Below, piece after piece: positions 46,079 through 54,798 of a stretch of DNA of 64,000 bases. Below the pieces are notes generated by a model. The model ran no database searches and was not told the DNA's origin. It saw only the letters and a list, made by a program, of their open reading frames with translations. How positions within the stretch are numbered: position 1 is the stretch's first letter; each line of letters opens with the position of its first letter. This DNA comes from Bacteroidota bacterium (GTDB lineage Bacteria; Bacteroidota; Bacteroidia; Chitinophagales; Saprospiraceae). The position numbers and the translations under genes were made by a program. The stretch spans positions 236,605 to 300,604 of the forward strand of contig JAKOVW010000093.1 of assembly GCA_029781865.1 (NCBI GenBank), in the 5' to 3' direction.

Positions 46079-47515
46079 TTATTTCTCCACTTCTGTTTTA
46101 GCTAAATTTTTAATCATTCCTCTAAAGATTAAACCGTGAAAAGGCAGAACCGCATACCAATAGAGTCTACCGAGCAAACCAAGCGGCCTGAAGGTGGCAG
46201 TTTGTGTTAAAATTTGGTGCTCATCAATTTTAAATTCTAACCATGCCTCCCCCGGCAATTTCATTTCCGCAAACAAAAGCAGTCTTTTCTCATTTTTATC
46301 AGCTAAAACTACCCTCCAAAAATCAAGAGCATCACCGGTAGTTATTTCATTATCACTTTTTCTTCCTCTTCGCATGCCTACACCACCTGCAAGCTGATCT
46401 AAAATACCCCTAATCTCCCACAGCCAATTGCCATAATACCAGCCTGTTTTACCTCCGATTGCCCAAATTTTTTCAAGTGAAAAAGCAGGGTTCTCTAACC
46501 TAAGCGAACGAATATCTTTATAGCATCCGTTAACAGGCACTTCCATAAATGTGGAAAATCCTTTACTGAATTTATCGCTTGTTTGTGCATCCTTCCAACT
46601 GGAAAGTACCTGGTTTTGTTCTATTTTGTCGAAGGCAAGTTTTATGGAAGTATCATAATCAATCAGTTTAATGCCAAGCAGCATTGCTAAATTATTTGGT
46701 TTACATGTCACTTCAATCTTCATACTGTTTACCAAATTTTTAGCCAATGCAAAGGACGTCGCTGTGATAAAATATAACCAATACGAAGAAATTTTTGGCG
46801 TCATAAACGGAACAATAATTATACTTCGTTTTAATCCCCTTATTTTTGCAAAACGCAAGAGCATTTCTTTGTAACTTAAAATATCCGGCCCGCCAATGTC
46901 GAAACTGTGATTATACGTTTCGGGTTTACCAATTACACCAACTAAAAATTCCACCACGTTGCGTATGGCTATAGGCTGGCATCTTGTTTTCAGCCAACGT
47001 GGTGTAATCATTATGGGCAACTTTTCAACTAAATCACGAATGATTTCAAACGATGCACTTCCCGAACCTACAATAATTCCTGCTTTTAAGATTGTAAGTG
47101 CATACTTGGAACTTGACAAAATGAGTTCTACATTTTTTCTTGAGGACAAATGTTTTGATAATTCGTCGGCATTGCTAATACCACTGAGATAAATAACTTG
47201 TTTAGCATTAGTTTCCTCTATCCGATTTTTAAAATTTGTAGCACATATCTCTTCCATACGTCCAAAATCGCCACTATCGGTTGACATGGAATGAATAAGG
47301 TAATATGCCAGATCAATATCATTGGGTATATTCCGCAAACTTTCCTCATTTAGAAAATCCGCTTCAATCACCGAAACATTTGGAGTAGCATATTTTTTAA
47401 TATTAAATCTATATCGGTCTCTTACGCAACAAACAACTATGTGCCCGTTTTCCAATAAAACAGGCAATAATCTTTGTGCAATATATCCGGTTGCCCCAGT
47501 TAATAGAATTTTCAT
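46079..47515 (-). CDS. NAD(P)-binding SDR protein with C-terminal DUF2867 domain
   Basis: A 478-residue fusion: residues 1-300 form an atypical SDR (Rossmann GATGYIAQRLLPVLL; YLIHSM and YLSG motifs) like YbjT, and the rest is a DUF2867 domain (KIWAIGGKTGWYYGNWLWEIRGILDQLAGG..., LGLLGRLYWYAVLPFHGLIFRGM) of the START/SRPBCC type. It is coupled to the SRPBCC gene by an ATGA overlap. This combination with a TspO gene is familiar from light- or oxidative-stress clusters in Bacteroidota, which suggests a role in photoprotection or tetrapyrrole handling (inference). Confidence 0.85.
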   Translation of the reverse strand: MKILLTGATGYIAQRLLPVLLENGHIVVCCVRDRYRFNIKKYATPNVSVIEADFLNEESLRNIPNDIDLAYYLIHSMSTDSGDFGRMEEICATNFKNRIEETNAKQVIYLSGISNADELSKHLSSRKNVELILSSSKYALTILKAGIIVGSGSASFEIIRDLVEKLPIMITPRWLKTRCQPIAIRNVVEFLVGVIGKPETYNHSFDIGGPDILSYKEMLLRFAKIRGLKRSIIIVPFMTPKISSYWLYFITATSFALAKNLVNSMKIEVTCKPNNLAMLLGIKLIDYDTSIKLAFDKIEQNQVLSSWKDAQTSDKFSKGFSTFMEVPVNGCYKDIRSLRLENPAFSLEKIWAIGGKTGWYYGNWLWEIRGILDQLAGGVGMRRGRKSDNEITTGDALDFWRVVLADKNEKRLLLFAEMKLPGEAWLEFKIDEHQILTQTATFRPLGLLGRLYWYAVLPFHGLIFRGMIKNLAKTEVEK

Positions 47516-47982
47516 TGAATAAATTTTCCAAACTTATTTTCCAAAGCCATTGATCTGTAATCAAAAATCCGTTGCAATTGCTTTTTGATAAATAATGAAT
47601 GAGCAATAACACCCAATAGACCCATCGGTGGCTGATAAGTTACAATATCTGTCATTAATACACCGCCTTCAATTGCTTCAATCTTGTGTTCATGATGCCA
47701 CATTGAATAGGGTCCAATTCGCTGCTCATCTACAAAATATTCTTTATCTTTTAAATGGGTTATTTCTGTGACCCAATTTAGTTTTATGCCAAGCAAGGGG
47801 CTTACTTTGTATGTAATAATCATGCCCGGATACATTTTTTCTTTGCCGGTATCACTGGTAATGATAAAACCCAAATGTTCAGGTGTGATTTCTTTTAAAT
47901 TAGACGGCGATGAAATAAAGTCCCAAATTACATTTATCGAAGTGGGGATTTTTTGTGTTTTGATTAATTGATAAAAAGCCAT
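47512..47982 (-). CDS. SRPBCC-family protein
   Basis: A 156-residue helix-grip (START-like) protein: MAFYQLIKTQKIPTSINVIWDFISSPSNLKEITPEHLGF, YPGMIITYKVSPLLGIKLNWVTEI, EQRIGPYSMWHHEHKIEAIEGG. Such proteins bind hydrophobic ligands. ATG 47982 is used because it starts the domain and lies 9 bp after the SDR gene stop; the longer frame to 48048 overlaps that gene. The ATGA overlap at its end couples it to the DUF2867 gene. Confidence 0.88.
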   Translation of the reverse strand: MAFYQLIKTQKIPTSINVIWDFISSPSNLKEITPEHLGFIITSDTGKEKMYPGMIITYKVSPLLGIKLNWVTEITHLKDKEYFVDEQRIGPYSMWHHEHKIEAIEGGVLMTDIVTYQPPMGLLGVIAHSLFIKKQLQRIFDYRSMALENKFGKFIQ

Positions 47983-47990
47983 ATTGATGC

Positions 47991-48689
47991 TTAGATTTTT
48001 AAAGTAGAAATGCCACCATCCACATGAATAATTTGTCCTGTTATCCAACTGGCTTTTTCAGAAAGTAAAAAAGTGGCCAGGTTTGCAATGTCCTGAGCTG
48101 TCCCAATTCTCTTAAGCGGATGACGTTGTTCGTTGGATTCTTTCTTCTGTTCACTATTTAAAAATGAAGCTGCCAAAGGGGTGTCTGTCAAAGAAGGAGC
48201 TATACAATTCACTCTTATTTTAGGAGCATACTCTGCTGCCAGAGCTTTTGTTAATCCCTCAATTGCTCCTTTAGACGCTGACACCTGTGAATGATAAGGT
48301 AGACCGATTTGAACAGCAACCGTTGAAAAAAAGATCAGAGCAGCATTTTCACTTGCTTTTAATTTAGAAATTACAGATTGTATCACTTTAATGGCTCCGA
48401 CAACCTGTAAATTATAGTCTTTTGTAAAATCATCTGGTTTTATTCTTTCAAATGGCCGAAGATTAATGCTACCCGGGCAATATACCACTCCATTCAATGT
48501 TTCGGGTAAAAAATCAAACGTACCATTTTCATCCGAAACGTTGAGTCTAAAATATTTAATCTTAGGATGATCAGGTTGAATTTCATTTTTATTAAAAGTT
48601 CCATATACATGATTACCGGCAATTGCAAGTTGCAAGGCGATTGCTTTACCAATTCCTGAAGATGCTCCGATGATTAAATAGTTTGCCAT
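47991..48689 (-). CDS. SDR-family oxidoreductase
   Basis: A 232-residue classical short-chain dehydrogenase: NAD(P)-binding IIGASSGIGKAIALQLA, catalytic Ser and the YHSQVSASKGA motif with Tyr and Lys, and the C-terminal DTPLAASFLN...ASWITGQIIHVDGG. It is first in the SDR-SRPBCC-DUF2867 run and has its own -7 element (48721-48728). The physiological substrate is unknown. Confidence 0.92.
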   Translation of the reverse strand: MANYLIIGASSGIGKAIALQLAIAGNHVYGTFNKNEIQPDHPKIKYFRLNVSDENGTFDFLPETLNGVVYCPGSINLRPFERIKPDDFTKDYNLQVVGAIKVIQSVISKLKASENAALIFFSTVAVQIGLPYHSQVSASKGAIEGLTKALAAEYAPKIRVNCIAPSLTDTPLAASFLNSEQKKESNEQRHPLKRIGTAQDIANLATFLLSEKASWITGQIIHVDGGISTLKI

Positions 48690-48720
48690 TTAAATAAAGT
48701 CATTTTGATTATTCGCTGAA

Positions 48721-48728
48721 CAAACATA
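48721..48728 (-). promoter_or_regulatory. -7 element (TATGTTTG) of the SDR operon
   Basis: TAnnTTTG on the minus strand, 32 bp before the ATG at 48689. About 95 bp further upstream there is a TTCGTT-g-AACGAA palindrome (48823-48835) that could be an operator. Confidence 0.5.
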
Positions 48729-49062
48729 TAATTAACTCATTTGTTTTTGCTCTTTTTAAACTTTCTATAATGGATTTGGCTATTTAGCAACCTCTCCTTG
48801 CGCTTAAAATGAAATATTCAATTTCGTTGAACGAAAATAAACCAATGAAAATAATGGTATCTTATAGGCGGGTATGATGCAATGTCGCGGTATACCTGGC
48901 CCTGTTTGTATCCTTTAATTTTTACTACTTCTGAAAAGCACACATTGATTTCTGTCTTTACCTGGTATAAACTGCATCTATAAAGATGACGAATTAGACA
49001 TTTTAATACAACTAATTGGATAAAATGTATTCCACAATCAGGTGTGAGTTTTTTGACAGTTT
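48729..49062. other. Non-coding stretch between the SDR operon and the integron array
   Basis: About 330 bp without an ORF. It contains the 13-bp palindrome TTCGTTGAACGAA and otherwise nothing I recognise. It is the junction of chromosomal backbone with the distal end of the array. Confidence 0.45.
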
Positions 49063-49191
49063 GACGGTTTGCAAATACCTGAAGGGCTGGACTTTTACCA
49101 CAAAACTTGACTGGAATAATTTATGTTTCTTTAACCGCTGAACTGTCTTTGCAACATGAAGCCCCGCCTTTTGGGAAGGTGCTGTACTAGG
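49063..49191 (-). repeat. attC-like site 1 (leftmost, degenerate)
   Basis: Arms related to sites 4 and 12 (CTGAAGGGCTGG ... CCCCGCCTTTTGGG), but the left core reads GAC instead of AAC and the right reads GTAC instead of GTTA. This fits the oldest, probably inactive, end of the array. Confidence 0.55.
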
Positions 49192-49229
49192 ACGTTTTCA
49201 TTTTAGTGCTTCGAGATCAGTCATTGAAT

Positions 49230-49706
49230 TCATAAGGTCTTGGACATTTTGTAGTATATAATTGCTACGTTATTCATTATCTTTGTTTGCGGTGTGATTG
49301 TTTTAAACCCCTTTATTTCAAAAAACCGTCTTGCTGTTTCGCTAACGTCTGAATTTAGAACGGTCGCTTTTCGTTTAATTGCTTCTTTTTCTATTTCGAA
49401 GTAAAGTCTGTCGGCAATACCCTGTCTTTGGTAGTCCTTGTGAACATATAAAAAGTCAAAGTAGTCGTTATTCTCCAATGACGCGAAGCCTACTATTTTA
49501 TTGTCAAGCTCTGCAACAAGAACATATTGTGAAGTCAACTTGTCTTTCCAGCGTTGTGTGTTTTCAATTGAAGAAGTCCAAACCTTAATTTGTTCCGGCG
49601 AATAGTCGTCTTTGCAGATTGTCGAAATGGTGTCCACAAACAATTTCTGCATCTCTGTCAGGTCGCTACGTTTTGAAAGCCTTATTAATATTTTCGAATC
49701 GTCCAT
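49230..49706 (-). CDS. Cassette 1: GNAT-family N-acetyltransferase
   Basis: A 158-residue GNAT acetyltransferase: IRLSKRSDLTEMQKLFVDTI, VLVAELDNKIVGFASL, the acetyl-CoA loop VHKDYQRQGIADRLY and ETARRFFEIKGF. The start is set at ATG 49706; the frame remains open into the neighbouring attC site and an upstream start there would add a spurious segment (CVCTKSV). GNATs are frequent cassette cargo and act on antibiotics, proteins or amines; the substrate is unknown. It is the last cassette of the array. Confidence 0.88.
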   Translation of the reverse strand: MDDSKILIRLSKRSDLTEMQKLFVDTISTICKDDYSPEQIKVWTSSIENTQRWKDKLTSQYVLVAELDNKIVGFASLENNDYFDFLYVHKDYQRQGIADRLYFEIEKEAIKRKATVLNSDVSETARRFFEIKGFKTITPQTKIMNNVAIIYYKMSKTL

Positions 49707-49739
49707 TGTCTGTTTTGGGGTCGTCCTAAAATGCACTAT

Positions 49740-49862
49740 TACGGATTTGGTACACACGCAGTCCCCCCACCGGAGGAAGCGAAACATATGGAAAATGATT
49801 TTACAGTAAAAGCCAAAAATGAAAAATTAATCTTTCAAGCGGGACTGAGTGTATACCATGTT
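49740..49862 (-). repeat. attC-like site 2
   Basis: Arms TTGGTACACACGCAGTCCC and GGGACTGAGTGTATACCATG; right core GTTGGC. The left core is TAC, not AAC, so this site is slightly degenerate too. Length 123 bp. Confidence 0.75.
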
Positions 49863-49874
49863 GGCAGCGGTTTA

Positions 49875-50510
49875 TTATTGGAATCTGATTGGAGAGCCTT
49901 CTATAAATGGAACTATGGGAATTATTTTTTCCATTCCCTCTTTTTCACATAAGGCAGTTGTTATTGAATCAGTATTAATGTATATGATTTCCCGTAAATT
50001 ATTTTTGGATAAAATGTTTAGACATAAATTGTCAAGTAAATCGTGAAATGTTTGTGTTTGTACAGATAAGTCTTTAAGTATATACCCATAGTAATGCTCA
50101 TTGTTGATTGAATCTTTAAATGCAATAATGAATTGTCCACCAGAATAAATTATGGGTTCTTCATAATTATGACCCGACAAAGCTCCGTTTTTAAGATTAA
50201 TTGCATAATTATAAAAATTTATAAATGCTATTTTTAAAGAATCTGGTATTTTTAATTTGTAAACCAGCGGTCTTGAATTATAGTCTACTTCAAGACTATC
50301 TGTTTGTTTTATTATTACTACTAATGAATCTTCTCTTAAGTTGGATCGAACAAAAATACTTGAGCTAAAAACGCCTTTCAATGAATCTGATATTTTTTCT
50401 GGATTTCCTATTTTAATAAAAGTGAAATCGTTCATTATTTCTTCATTAGAAAAATACTTGCAACATATTGCAAAGTTGAGTAAGATTATGGATGTGAATA
50501 TATATTTCAT
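49875..50510 (-). CDS. Cassette 2: putative lipoprotein, unknown
   Basis: A 211-residue protein starting MKYIFTSIILLNFAICCKYF, a signal of lipoprotein type. The body is beta-rich (FTFIKIGNPEKISDSLKGVF, VIIKQTDSLEVDYNSRPLVYKLK). No family is recognised. The start at 50510 avoids the attC-derived extension. It is flanked by sites 2 and 3 whose outer bases (GTTGGCAGCGG, and GCAGCTAAC on the other side) are complementary. Confidence 0.65.
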   Translation of the reverse strand: MKYIFTSIILLNFAICCKYFSNEEIMNDFTFIKIGNPEKISDSLKGVFSSSIFVRSNLREDSLVVIIKQTDSLEVDYNSRPLVYKLKIPDSLKIAFINFYNYAINLKNGALSGHNYEEPIIYSGGQFIIAFKDSINNEHYYGYILKDLSVQTQTFHDLLDNLCLNILSKNNLREIIYINTDSITTALCEKEGMEKIIPIVPFIEGSPIRFQ

Positions 50511-50522
50511 TAAATCGCAGCT

Positions 50523-50651
50523 AACGGATTTGGCATACACGCATCCCCGTCACTTTACAGAAGTCAAAATTAAAGCATTAATTTTTATTAAACGAATAAA
50601 ATCAAACACGGATGATACAGCTTTTTGGCGAGACTGAGTGTATAATATGTT
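50523..50651 (-). repeat. attC-like site 3
   Basis: AAC ... GTT span of 129 bp; arms TTGGCATACACGCATCCCC and GAGACTGAGTGTATAATATG. Confidence 0.85.
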
Positions 50652-50697
50652 AGCGACAGCACATTTATTTGGGGAAGTAATATTGAACCAAGGTGTC

Positions 50698-51540
50698 TTA
50701 TTTTGAATCCTTAATTAACTTATTAAATCTATTTTTTGAACTATCATTTACCTTTCCTCTTTCAATTATCTGGATAATAGCATCTATTATAAGTTTTTTC
50801 TGCTTTAGATTAAATACCTTATTTTCTAAAATCATCGTTAAATATTGTACACTTCTGTCTGAACCGCTCGTTCTCAAAATTCCCAGCATTCGATAAAATA
50901 TATCATCCTGCAAATAGTTGGAAATTCTTTTCAATATTTCATTCTCAATTTCTTTACCTGAATCAAAAAGAGAGCGTAGTATATGGTCTCTAATTTCAAC
51001 AGAATGTGACGTGTCATCAAAATAAGTAAAATATTCTTTTTGCAATCTATATCTATTTTCTCTTAGAAATTCGCTTTCAACTTCAATGCAGGAATACAAA
51101 TTATAATAATCACATCTTTTGTTTTGTTTGGAAATAAATCTATTAACTACATAAGTGAATGAATCCTGTAATATATGAATTGAATTAAGTCGAAATTCAG
51201 TTTTAAGATTCATTCTTTCTATTCTTGTCGGAAGATCTCTTAAAAACCATGATGGACCTTCGGTAGTATATTGAAAATATCCAGAAAAATGTCTTTTATC
51301 TTTCAGCAATTCAGACCATATTATATCGGCACAATTGCAATTATTAAACTCTTCTTGGGTAATATTGTCTAACGATAATGATAACTCTTCAAATTTTTCA
51401 TTTATGATTGTGGGATTGAAAGCTTCATTGAACGCTGATGACTTTAGCTTTTTGCATTTATAGGAATAGGAATTTTGAAACCTTATAATAAGAGCTATTA
51501 TGCTAATGGCAATAATTAATGTGATAATATATTTAGTCAT
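50698..51540 (-). CDS. Cassette 3: membrane-anchored helical-repeat protein, unknown
   Basis: A 280-residue protein with one N-terminal transmembrane helix (IITLIIAISIIALIIRF). The remaining part is alpha-helical with a HEAT-like pattern near the end (DHILRSLFDSGKEIENEILKRISNYLQDDIFYRMLGILRTSG). It contains CDYYNLYSCIEVE and NNCNCADI with several cysteines. No function can be assigned. The cassette ends read GTTAGCGACA...TGTCGCTAAC, a perfect cassette-specific inverted pair. The ATG lies 12 bp from the attC core. Confidence 0.7.
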   Translation of the reverse strand: MTKYIITLIIAISIIALIIRFQNSYSYKCKKLKSSAFNEAFNPTIINEKFEELSLSLDNITQEEFNNCNCADIIWSELLKDKRHFSGYFQYTTEGPSWFLRDLPTRIERMNLKTEFRLNSIHILQDSFTYVVNRFISKQNKRCDYYNLYSCIEVESEFLRENRYRLQKEYFTYFDDTSHSVEIRDHILRSLFDSGKEIENEILKRISNYLQDDIFYRMLGILRTSGSDRSVQYLTMILENKVFNLKQKKLIIDAIIQIIERGKVNDSSKNRFNKLIKDSK

Positions 51541-51552
51541 TGTGTTGTCGCT

Positions 51553-51674
51553 AACGTTTTGAAACTACCCGAAGGGCGGGGTTTTTGCTACAAAACATTT
51601 TAAATATACAAAGAATTTATTATTTACAAAATATCTTAAATACACGAAACTCTGCCTTTTGGGTAGGTGCTGTT
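51553..51674 (-). repeat. attC-like site 4
   Basis: A 122-bp element of the second arm type (ACCCGAAGGGCGGGG ... CTCTGCCTTTTGGGT) with AAC and GTT cores; related to sites 1 and 12. Confidence 0.8.
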
Positions 51675-51723
51675 ATAGTCTGTCATTCTTGTCGTCATAG
51701 TGCCATAAGTTTATTTTCAGCAA

Positions 51724-52212
51724 TTACTCTTTTAAGTTGTCGCCCCAAAATGGATATCGTTCGTAAAATTTAATACAGTCTGCTAATGTTTTCGGTTCTT
51801 CAAGTTCGGGTAAAATGTACGTTTCAAAGTCCGTCTTTATTGCTTTTAAGAACTCGTCAAGGTTTGTGATGTCAGTTATAGAATATCCTTGATTGTTTCC
51901 GAATTTTCTATTTTTTCTGTCAGGCAAAAATGTTCCTTCGTCAAGATGAGTTGTCAAGTCGTTGTAGGTCGCTTTTTTCTTTTGTTTGTCTTTTACAGTC
52001 GCCTTTAACGCAATACCAATATTAAAACGAAAGTCTACGTTGTCCTTTGAGTTCCAAGAATAATTTTGAAGATTAATGACATTAAAGAAATCGCCTTTGT
52101 CCTTCCACCAAGTCTGTCCTGAAGTCTGATAACCGTTTTGCTTTAGAGTCGGTTTTAGATAGGATTTAATGAATTCGGTTTGTTTTTCTTTAGCTGTCAT
52201 TTTTGACGTCAA
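51724..52212 (-). CDS. Cassette 4: DUF4304-type protein
   Basis: A 162-residue cytosolic protein with the DUF4304 pattern: FIKSYLKPTLKQNGYQTSGQTWWKDKGDFFNVINLQNYSW, DVDFRFNIGIAL-like NVDFRFNIGIALK, and YSITDITNLDEFLKAIKTDFETYILPEL. The family is common on cassettes and other mobile DNA and has no known biochemistry. ATG 52200 is an alternative start. Confidence 0.75.
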   Translation of the reverse strand: MTSKMTAKEKQTEFIKSYLKPTLKQNGYQTSGQTWWKDKGDFFNVINLQNYSWNSKDNVDFRFNIGIALKATVKDKQKKKATYNDLTTHLDEGTFLPDRKNRKFGNNQGYSITDITNLDEFLKAIKTDFETYILPELEEPKTLADCIKFYERYPFWGDNLKE

Positions 52213-52248
52213 TATGATTGGTCACGGTCGTCCGCTATGCTTACCTAT

Positions 52249-52379
52249 AACGGATTTGGCATAGACGCTGCGCCGCCAATCCATAAGCCGCCAAATATAA
52301 AATATTAATTCTTAATTACCGGAAAAAATTAAAAGAGAATGATTTAAGTTGCTTGGCGGTGTAGAGTCTATGCAGTGTT
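52249..52379 (-). repeat. attC-like site 5
   Basis: A 131-bp element of the main type: TTTGGCATAGACGCTGCGCC ... GGCGGTGTAGAGTCTATGC. The central part includes AAAAGAGAATGAT. Confidence 0.88.
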
Positions 52380-52387
52380 ATGGGCCG

Positions 52388-53191
52388 TTAATTTATTAAA
52401 TCAATAAATTGCTTATCAAGCTCTAGCCATTGAATTTCGCCGAAGCTTAATATTAGGCCATCTGAAGTTTGGAAATAGGTAATTTGATTATGCTTATAAA
52501 AATCCAATTTGAATTTTACAGTATAGCAGCTAGATTCCTCCTTATTAAGAAGTGGAGATTTTATTATTTTAAGTTTTTGAATTCGTTCTATTAGAGATTG
52601 TATCTCTAGTTTATTTTTAATGGTTTTGATTAATGACATTTGATCTGAACCAAACTTTATAATCTTAATAGAATCCACATATGCCATTGATGAAAGATCG
52701 AAAAGGTGATCATTAAATTGAATTTCATTTTTTGGACTTTCTTTAACAATGTTAAGAATAACATTTGCAATGAAGCGAAGTAATTTATTCTTTTCTTCTG
52801 CAGGGTAATAACGAAATTCTTTAATGATTGAATCCTTATAAAGAATTTTTAATTGATTGCTAATCGCGTGAGTGATAACTTGTTCTGGTTCCTTCTTAAC
52901 ATATTCATCTGATAAAATAAATTTTAAAGCTGGGTCGGATAAATATAATGCCGTATTGTTTTTTATTTTAAAACATTTAAATCCGGGGCCATGCTCACAA
53001 ATGTCTGGTCGCTTGCAATTCTTACGTTCAATTTCATAACATAAGATGCTTTCAGGTTCTACTATTATGTTGATGAAAGAAGTATCAGTAACTCCCTTAA
53101 ATTGAATTTCATCATATGATAATTGAGTCCGTTTGCAACTTAGATGACAAGTAATTATTATTAGTAGATTAAGGAAATTTAGTTTGTACAT
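52388..53191 (-). CDS. Cassette 5: lipoprotein, unknown
   Basis: A 267-residue predicted lipoprotein (LLIIITCHLSC). The N-terminal half carries paired cysteines (LCYEIERKNCKRPDICEHGPGFKCFKIK). The C-terminal half is beta-rich (SCYTVKFKLDFYKHNQITYFQT). No family is recognised. The ends of the cassette (GTTATGGGCC...GGCCCATAAC) are complementary. Confidence 0.7.
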   Translation of the reverse strand: MYKLNFLNLLIIITCHLSCKRTQLSYDEIQFKGVTDTSFINIIVEPESILCYEIERKNCKRPDICEHGPGFKCFKIKNNTALYLSDPALKFILSDEYVKKEPEQVITHAISNQLKILYKDSIIKEFRYYPAEEKNKLLRFIANVILNIVKESPKNEIQFNDHLFDLSSMAYVDSIKIIKFGSDQMSLIKTIKNKLEIQSLIERIQKLKIIKSPLLNKEESSCYTVKFKLDFYKHNQITYFQTSDGLILSFGEIQWLELDKQFIDLIN

Positions 53192-53210
53192 TTTTTAATT
53201 AATGGCCCAT

Positions 53211-53340
53211 AACGGATTTGTCTTGACGCAGTACCGCCACATGGCCGGAAGCCAAAAATAAAGATTTAATTTTTATTAAACGAAAAAAACTAAATGAGAA
53301 TGATTAATGCCTTATGGCGGGAATGAGTGTATGCCGTGTT
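53211..53340 (-). repeat. attC-like site 6
   Basis: A 130-bp element: TTGTCTTGACGCAGTACCGCC ... GGCGGGAATGAGTGTATGCC with AAC and GTT cores. The arms pair less well than in site 5. Confidence 0.8.
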
Positions 53341-53354
53341 GGCAGCAGCAGTTT

Positions 53355-53858
53355 TCATTCAGGCTTAATTTGTCCGCTTGTAAGTTGATTAAAAAATTCG
53401 TTTGGATTCGTAACAAATAGTAATGAATTTGATAACTTAATATTATCAAGTAAATTGGACATTGTAGGTTCAAACAAGTTTCCTTTTATGTCGGCGATCA
53501 AGCAGTCTAGTTGAATAGCTAAATTAAAGATGTTATTTATATATTGCCTGTTTAATTCTCTTAGATCAAAGCGACAACTAAATCTTTCAATAATACTATC
53601 TTTGGTAAGTTCGATTGAAATATCATTACTTTCATTGTCTCCAAATTGCTTTAAGTCATTAGAGTTTTTAGACCATTCAATTTGTTTGGAAAATGAGTAA
53701 ATATTTGTTTCAATTTTATAATAGGGCAATTTTCTTTCTCTCCACCATAAATTGATTATACTTTCATCTGTAATAATAATTTCATTGGGAATTAGCCTAA
53801 ATTCTTCAATAATTGATTGTCGAGGTATAAGTTCTATGTTATATTGATAAATTGCCAA
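53355..53858 (-). CDS. Cassette 6: hypothetical cytosolic protein
   Basis: A 167-residue protein without signal peptide (MAIYQYNIELIPRQSIIEEFRLIPNEII). It contains INLWWRERKLPYYKIETNI and a C-terminal helical region. No family is recognised. The start codon lies about 45 bp from the attC core. Confidence 0.65.
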   Translation of the reverse strand: MAIYQYNIELIPRQSIIEEFRLIPNEIIITDESIINLWWRERKLPYYKIETNIYSFSKQIEWSKNSNDLKQFGDNESNDISIELTKDSIIERFSCRFDLRELNRQYINNIFNLAIQLDCLIADIKGNLFEPTMSNLLDNIKLSNSLLFVTNPNEFFNQLTSGQIKPE

Positions 53859-53903
53859 GTCGATTTTAATTTTATATGTTCATTCATTTTTGCTGTTGCC
53901 GCC

Positions 53904-53981
53904 AACGGTTTGCGGATTGGCGCCGCGCGTTTTTCCTTCTAATAAATATACGTGAAAAGCGCGTGGTGCCAATGCGCTGTT
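53904..53981 (-). repeat. attC-like site 7 (short form)
   Basis: A compact 78-bp element: TTGGCGCCGCGCGTTTTTC ... GAAAAGCGCGTGGTGCCAA, nearly perfect pairing with a loop of about 20 nt. Confidence 0.85.
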
Positions 53982-53991
53982 AGTGGTTGGG

Positions 53992-54507
53992 CTACTGATC
54001 TGTTTCAAACAGGTTGTTGATGATTCTATTGACCCACATTTTTGTTCGAGGTACATTGTCTGAGAGTAAATATTTTTGAAGGCTGGTAGCCACAACTGCG
54101 GAGTTTGGGTTGTCTGCCAAACGAGGATTTAGTTCTCTCATCATGAGAGACTGATTTAATCTTTCACCGTTTGTGGTACAGAAGACCAACGCGTCAATTG
54201 CAACTAGGCTTAAAGGTCTGCCCTTCAACAGCCATTTCTCAGCACGGTTCCAATTGAAATATGACACTGCCGCCAAATGCCCCCAACTAAGGCTCACGTT
54301 ATGTATTCTATGAGTATTTTGTTCAATCCAATCTAGATTTGATTCATCTCGGACAAAGTTCAAAGCTGAAATAAACTCGTTGAGATAACGCTCCTCGCAA
54401 GATTCAATTTTTTCTTTAATCATACTAAGCGCCGTTGCCTTGTCAAAAGTGTGGGCAATATTTTCAGCGTGGTTAATAAATTCGTCAACTTTCTCTTGAT
54501 CGTACAT
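53992..54507 (-). CDS. Cassette 7: hypothetical helical protein
   Basis: A 171-residue cytosolic alpha-helical protein (MYDQEKVDEFINHAENIAHTF, YLNEFISALNFVRDESNLDWIEQ, LSWGHLAAVSYFNWNRAEKWLLKGRPLSLVAIDALVF). No family is recognised. The start is trimmed to ATG 54507; the frame continues upstream into the attC site. The region downstream in the cassette is short. Confidence 0.65.
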   Translation of the reverse strand: MYDQEKVDEFINHAENIAHTFDKATALSMIKEKIESCEERYLNEFISALNFVRDESNLDWIEQNTHRIHNVSLSWGHLAAVSYFNWNRAEKWLLKGRPLSLVAIDALVFCTTNGERLNQSLMMRELNPRLADNPNSAVVATSLQKYLLSDNVPRTKMWVNRIINNLFETDQ

Positions 54508-54536
54508 TTTTAGTACTATGGTTTTGCCTTGCCAAT

Positions 54537-54658
54537 AACGGTCTTGGTATAGGCGCAGTCCCGTATAACGGGTACAGCCAAAGATAACGAATGAGTTTGT
54601 ATTTATTGCCAAATGAGAATGATAAAATTAACTAACGGGACTGTGTGTATACCATGTT
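54537..54658 (-). repeat. attC-like site 8
   Basis: A 122-bp element: TTGGTATAGGCGCAGTCCCGT ... ACGGGACTGTGTGTATACC, core AAC and GTT. It contains AAATGAGAATGAT in the interior. Confidence 0.85.
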
Positions 54659-54798
54659 ACTGCACGGTGCGCTGTCCCTACAAGTGGATTGATTAAGAGC
54701 CGCACATTAAAAACGATGTAAAATAGGAGGAAAACTAAAAGAGCAAAATATTCTAGCTTGTAAATTATTTTTTTTACAACACCTTCGCACTGCGCGGT
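54659..54798 (-). other. Cassette 8: 140-bp cassette without a normal gene
   Basis: The shortest cassette body. It has no ATG ORF of its own. One frame stays open across it from an ATG inside site 9 and would give a 71-residue protein with a hydrophobic segment (YFALLVFLLFYIVFNV), with the attC sequence forming its N-terminus. Whether it is expressed cannot be told; it may be a non-coding or promoter cassette. Its ends pair only loosely. Confidence 0.55.

Noticed and set aside
48823..48835. Perfect palindrome TTCGTTGAACGAA as a firm operator call
   Set aside because: It lies about 95 bp above the -7 element, occurs once and has no assignable regulator; noted only in the promoter entry.
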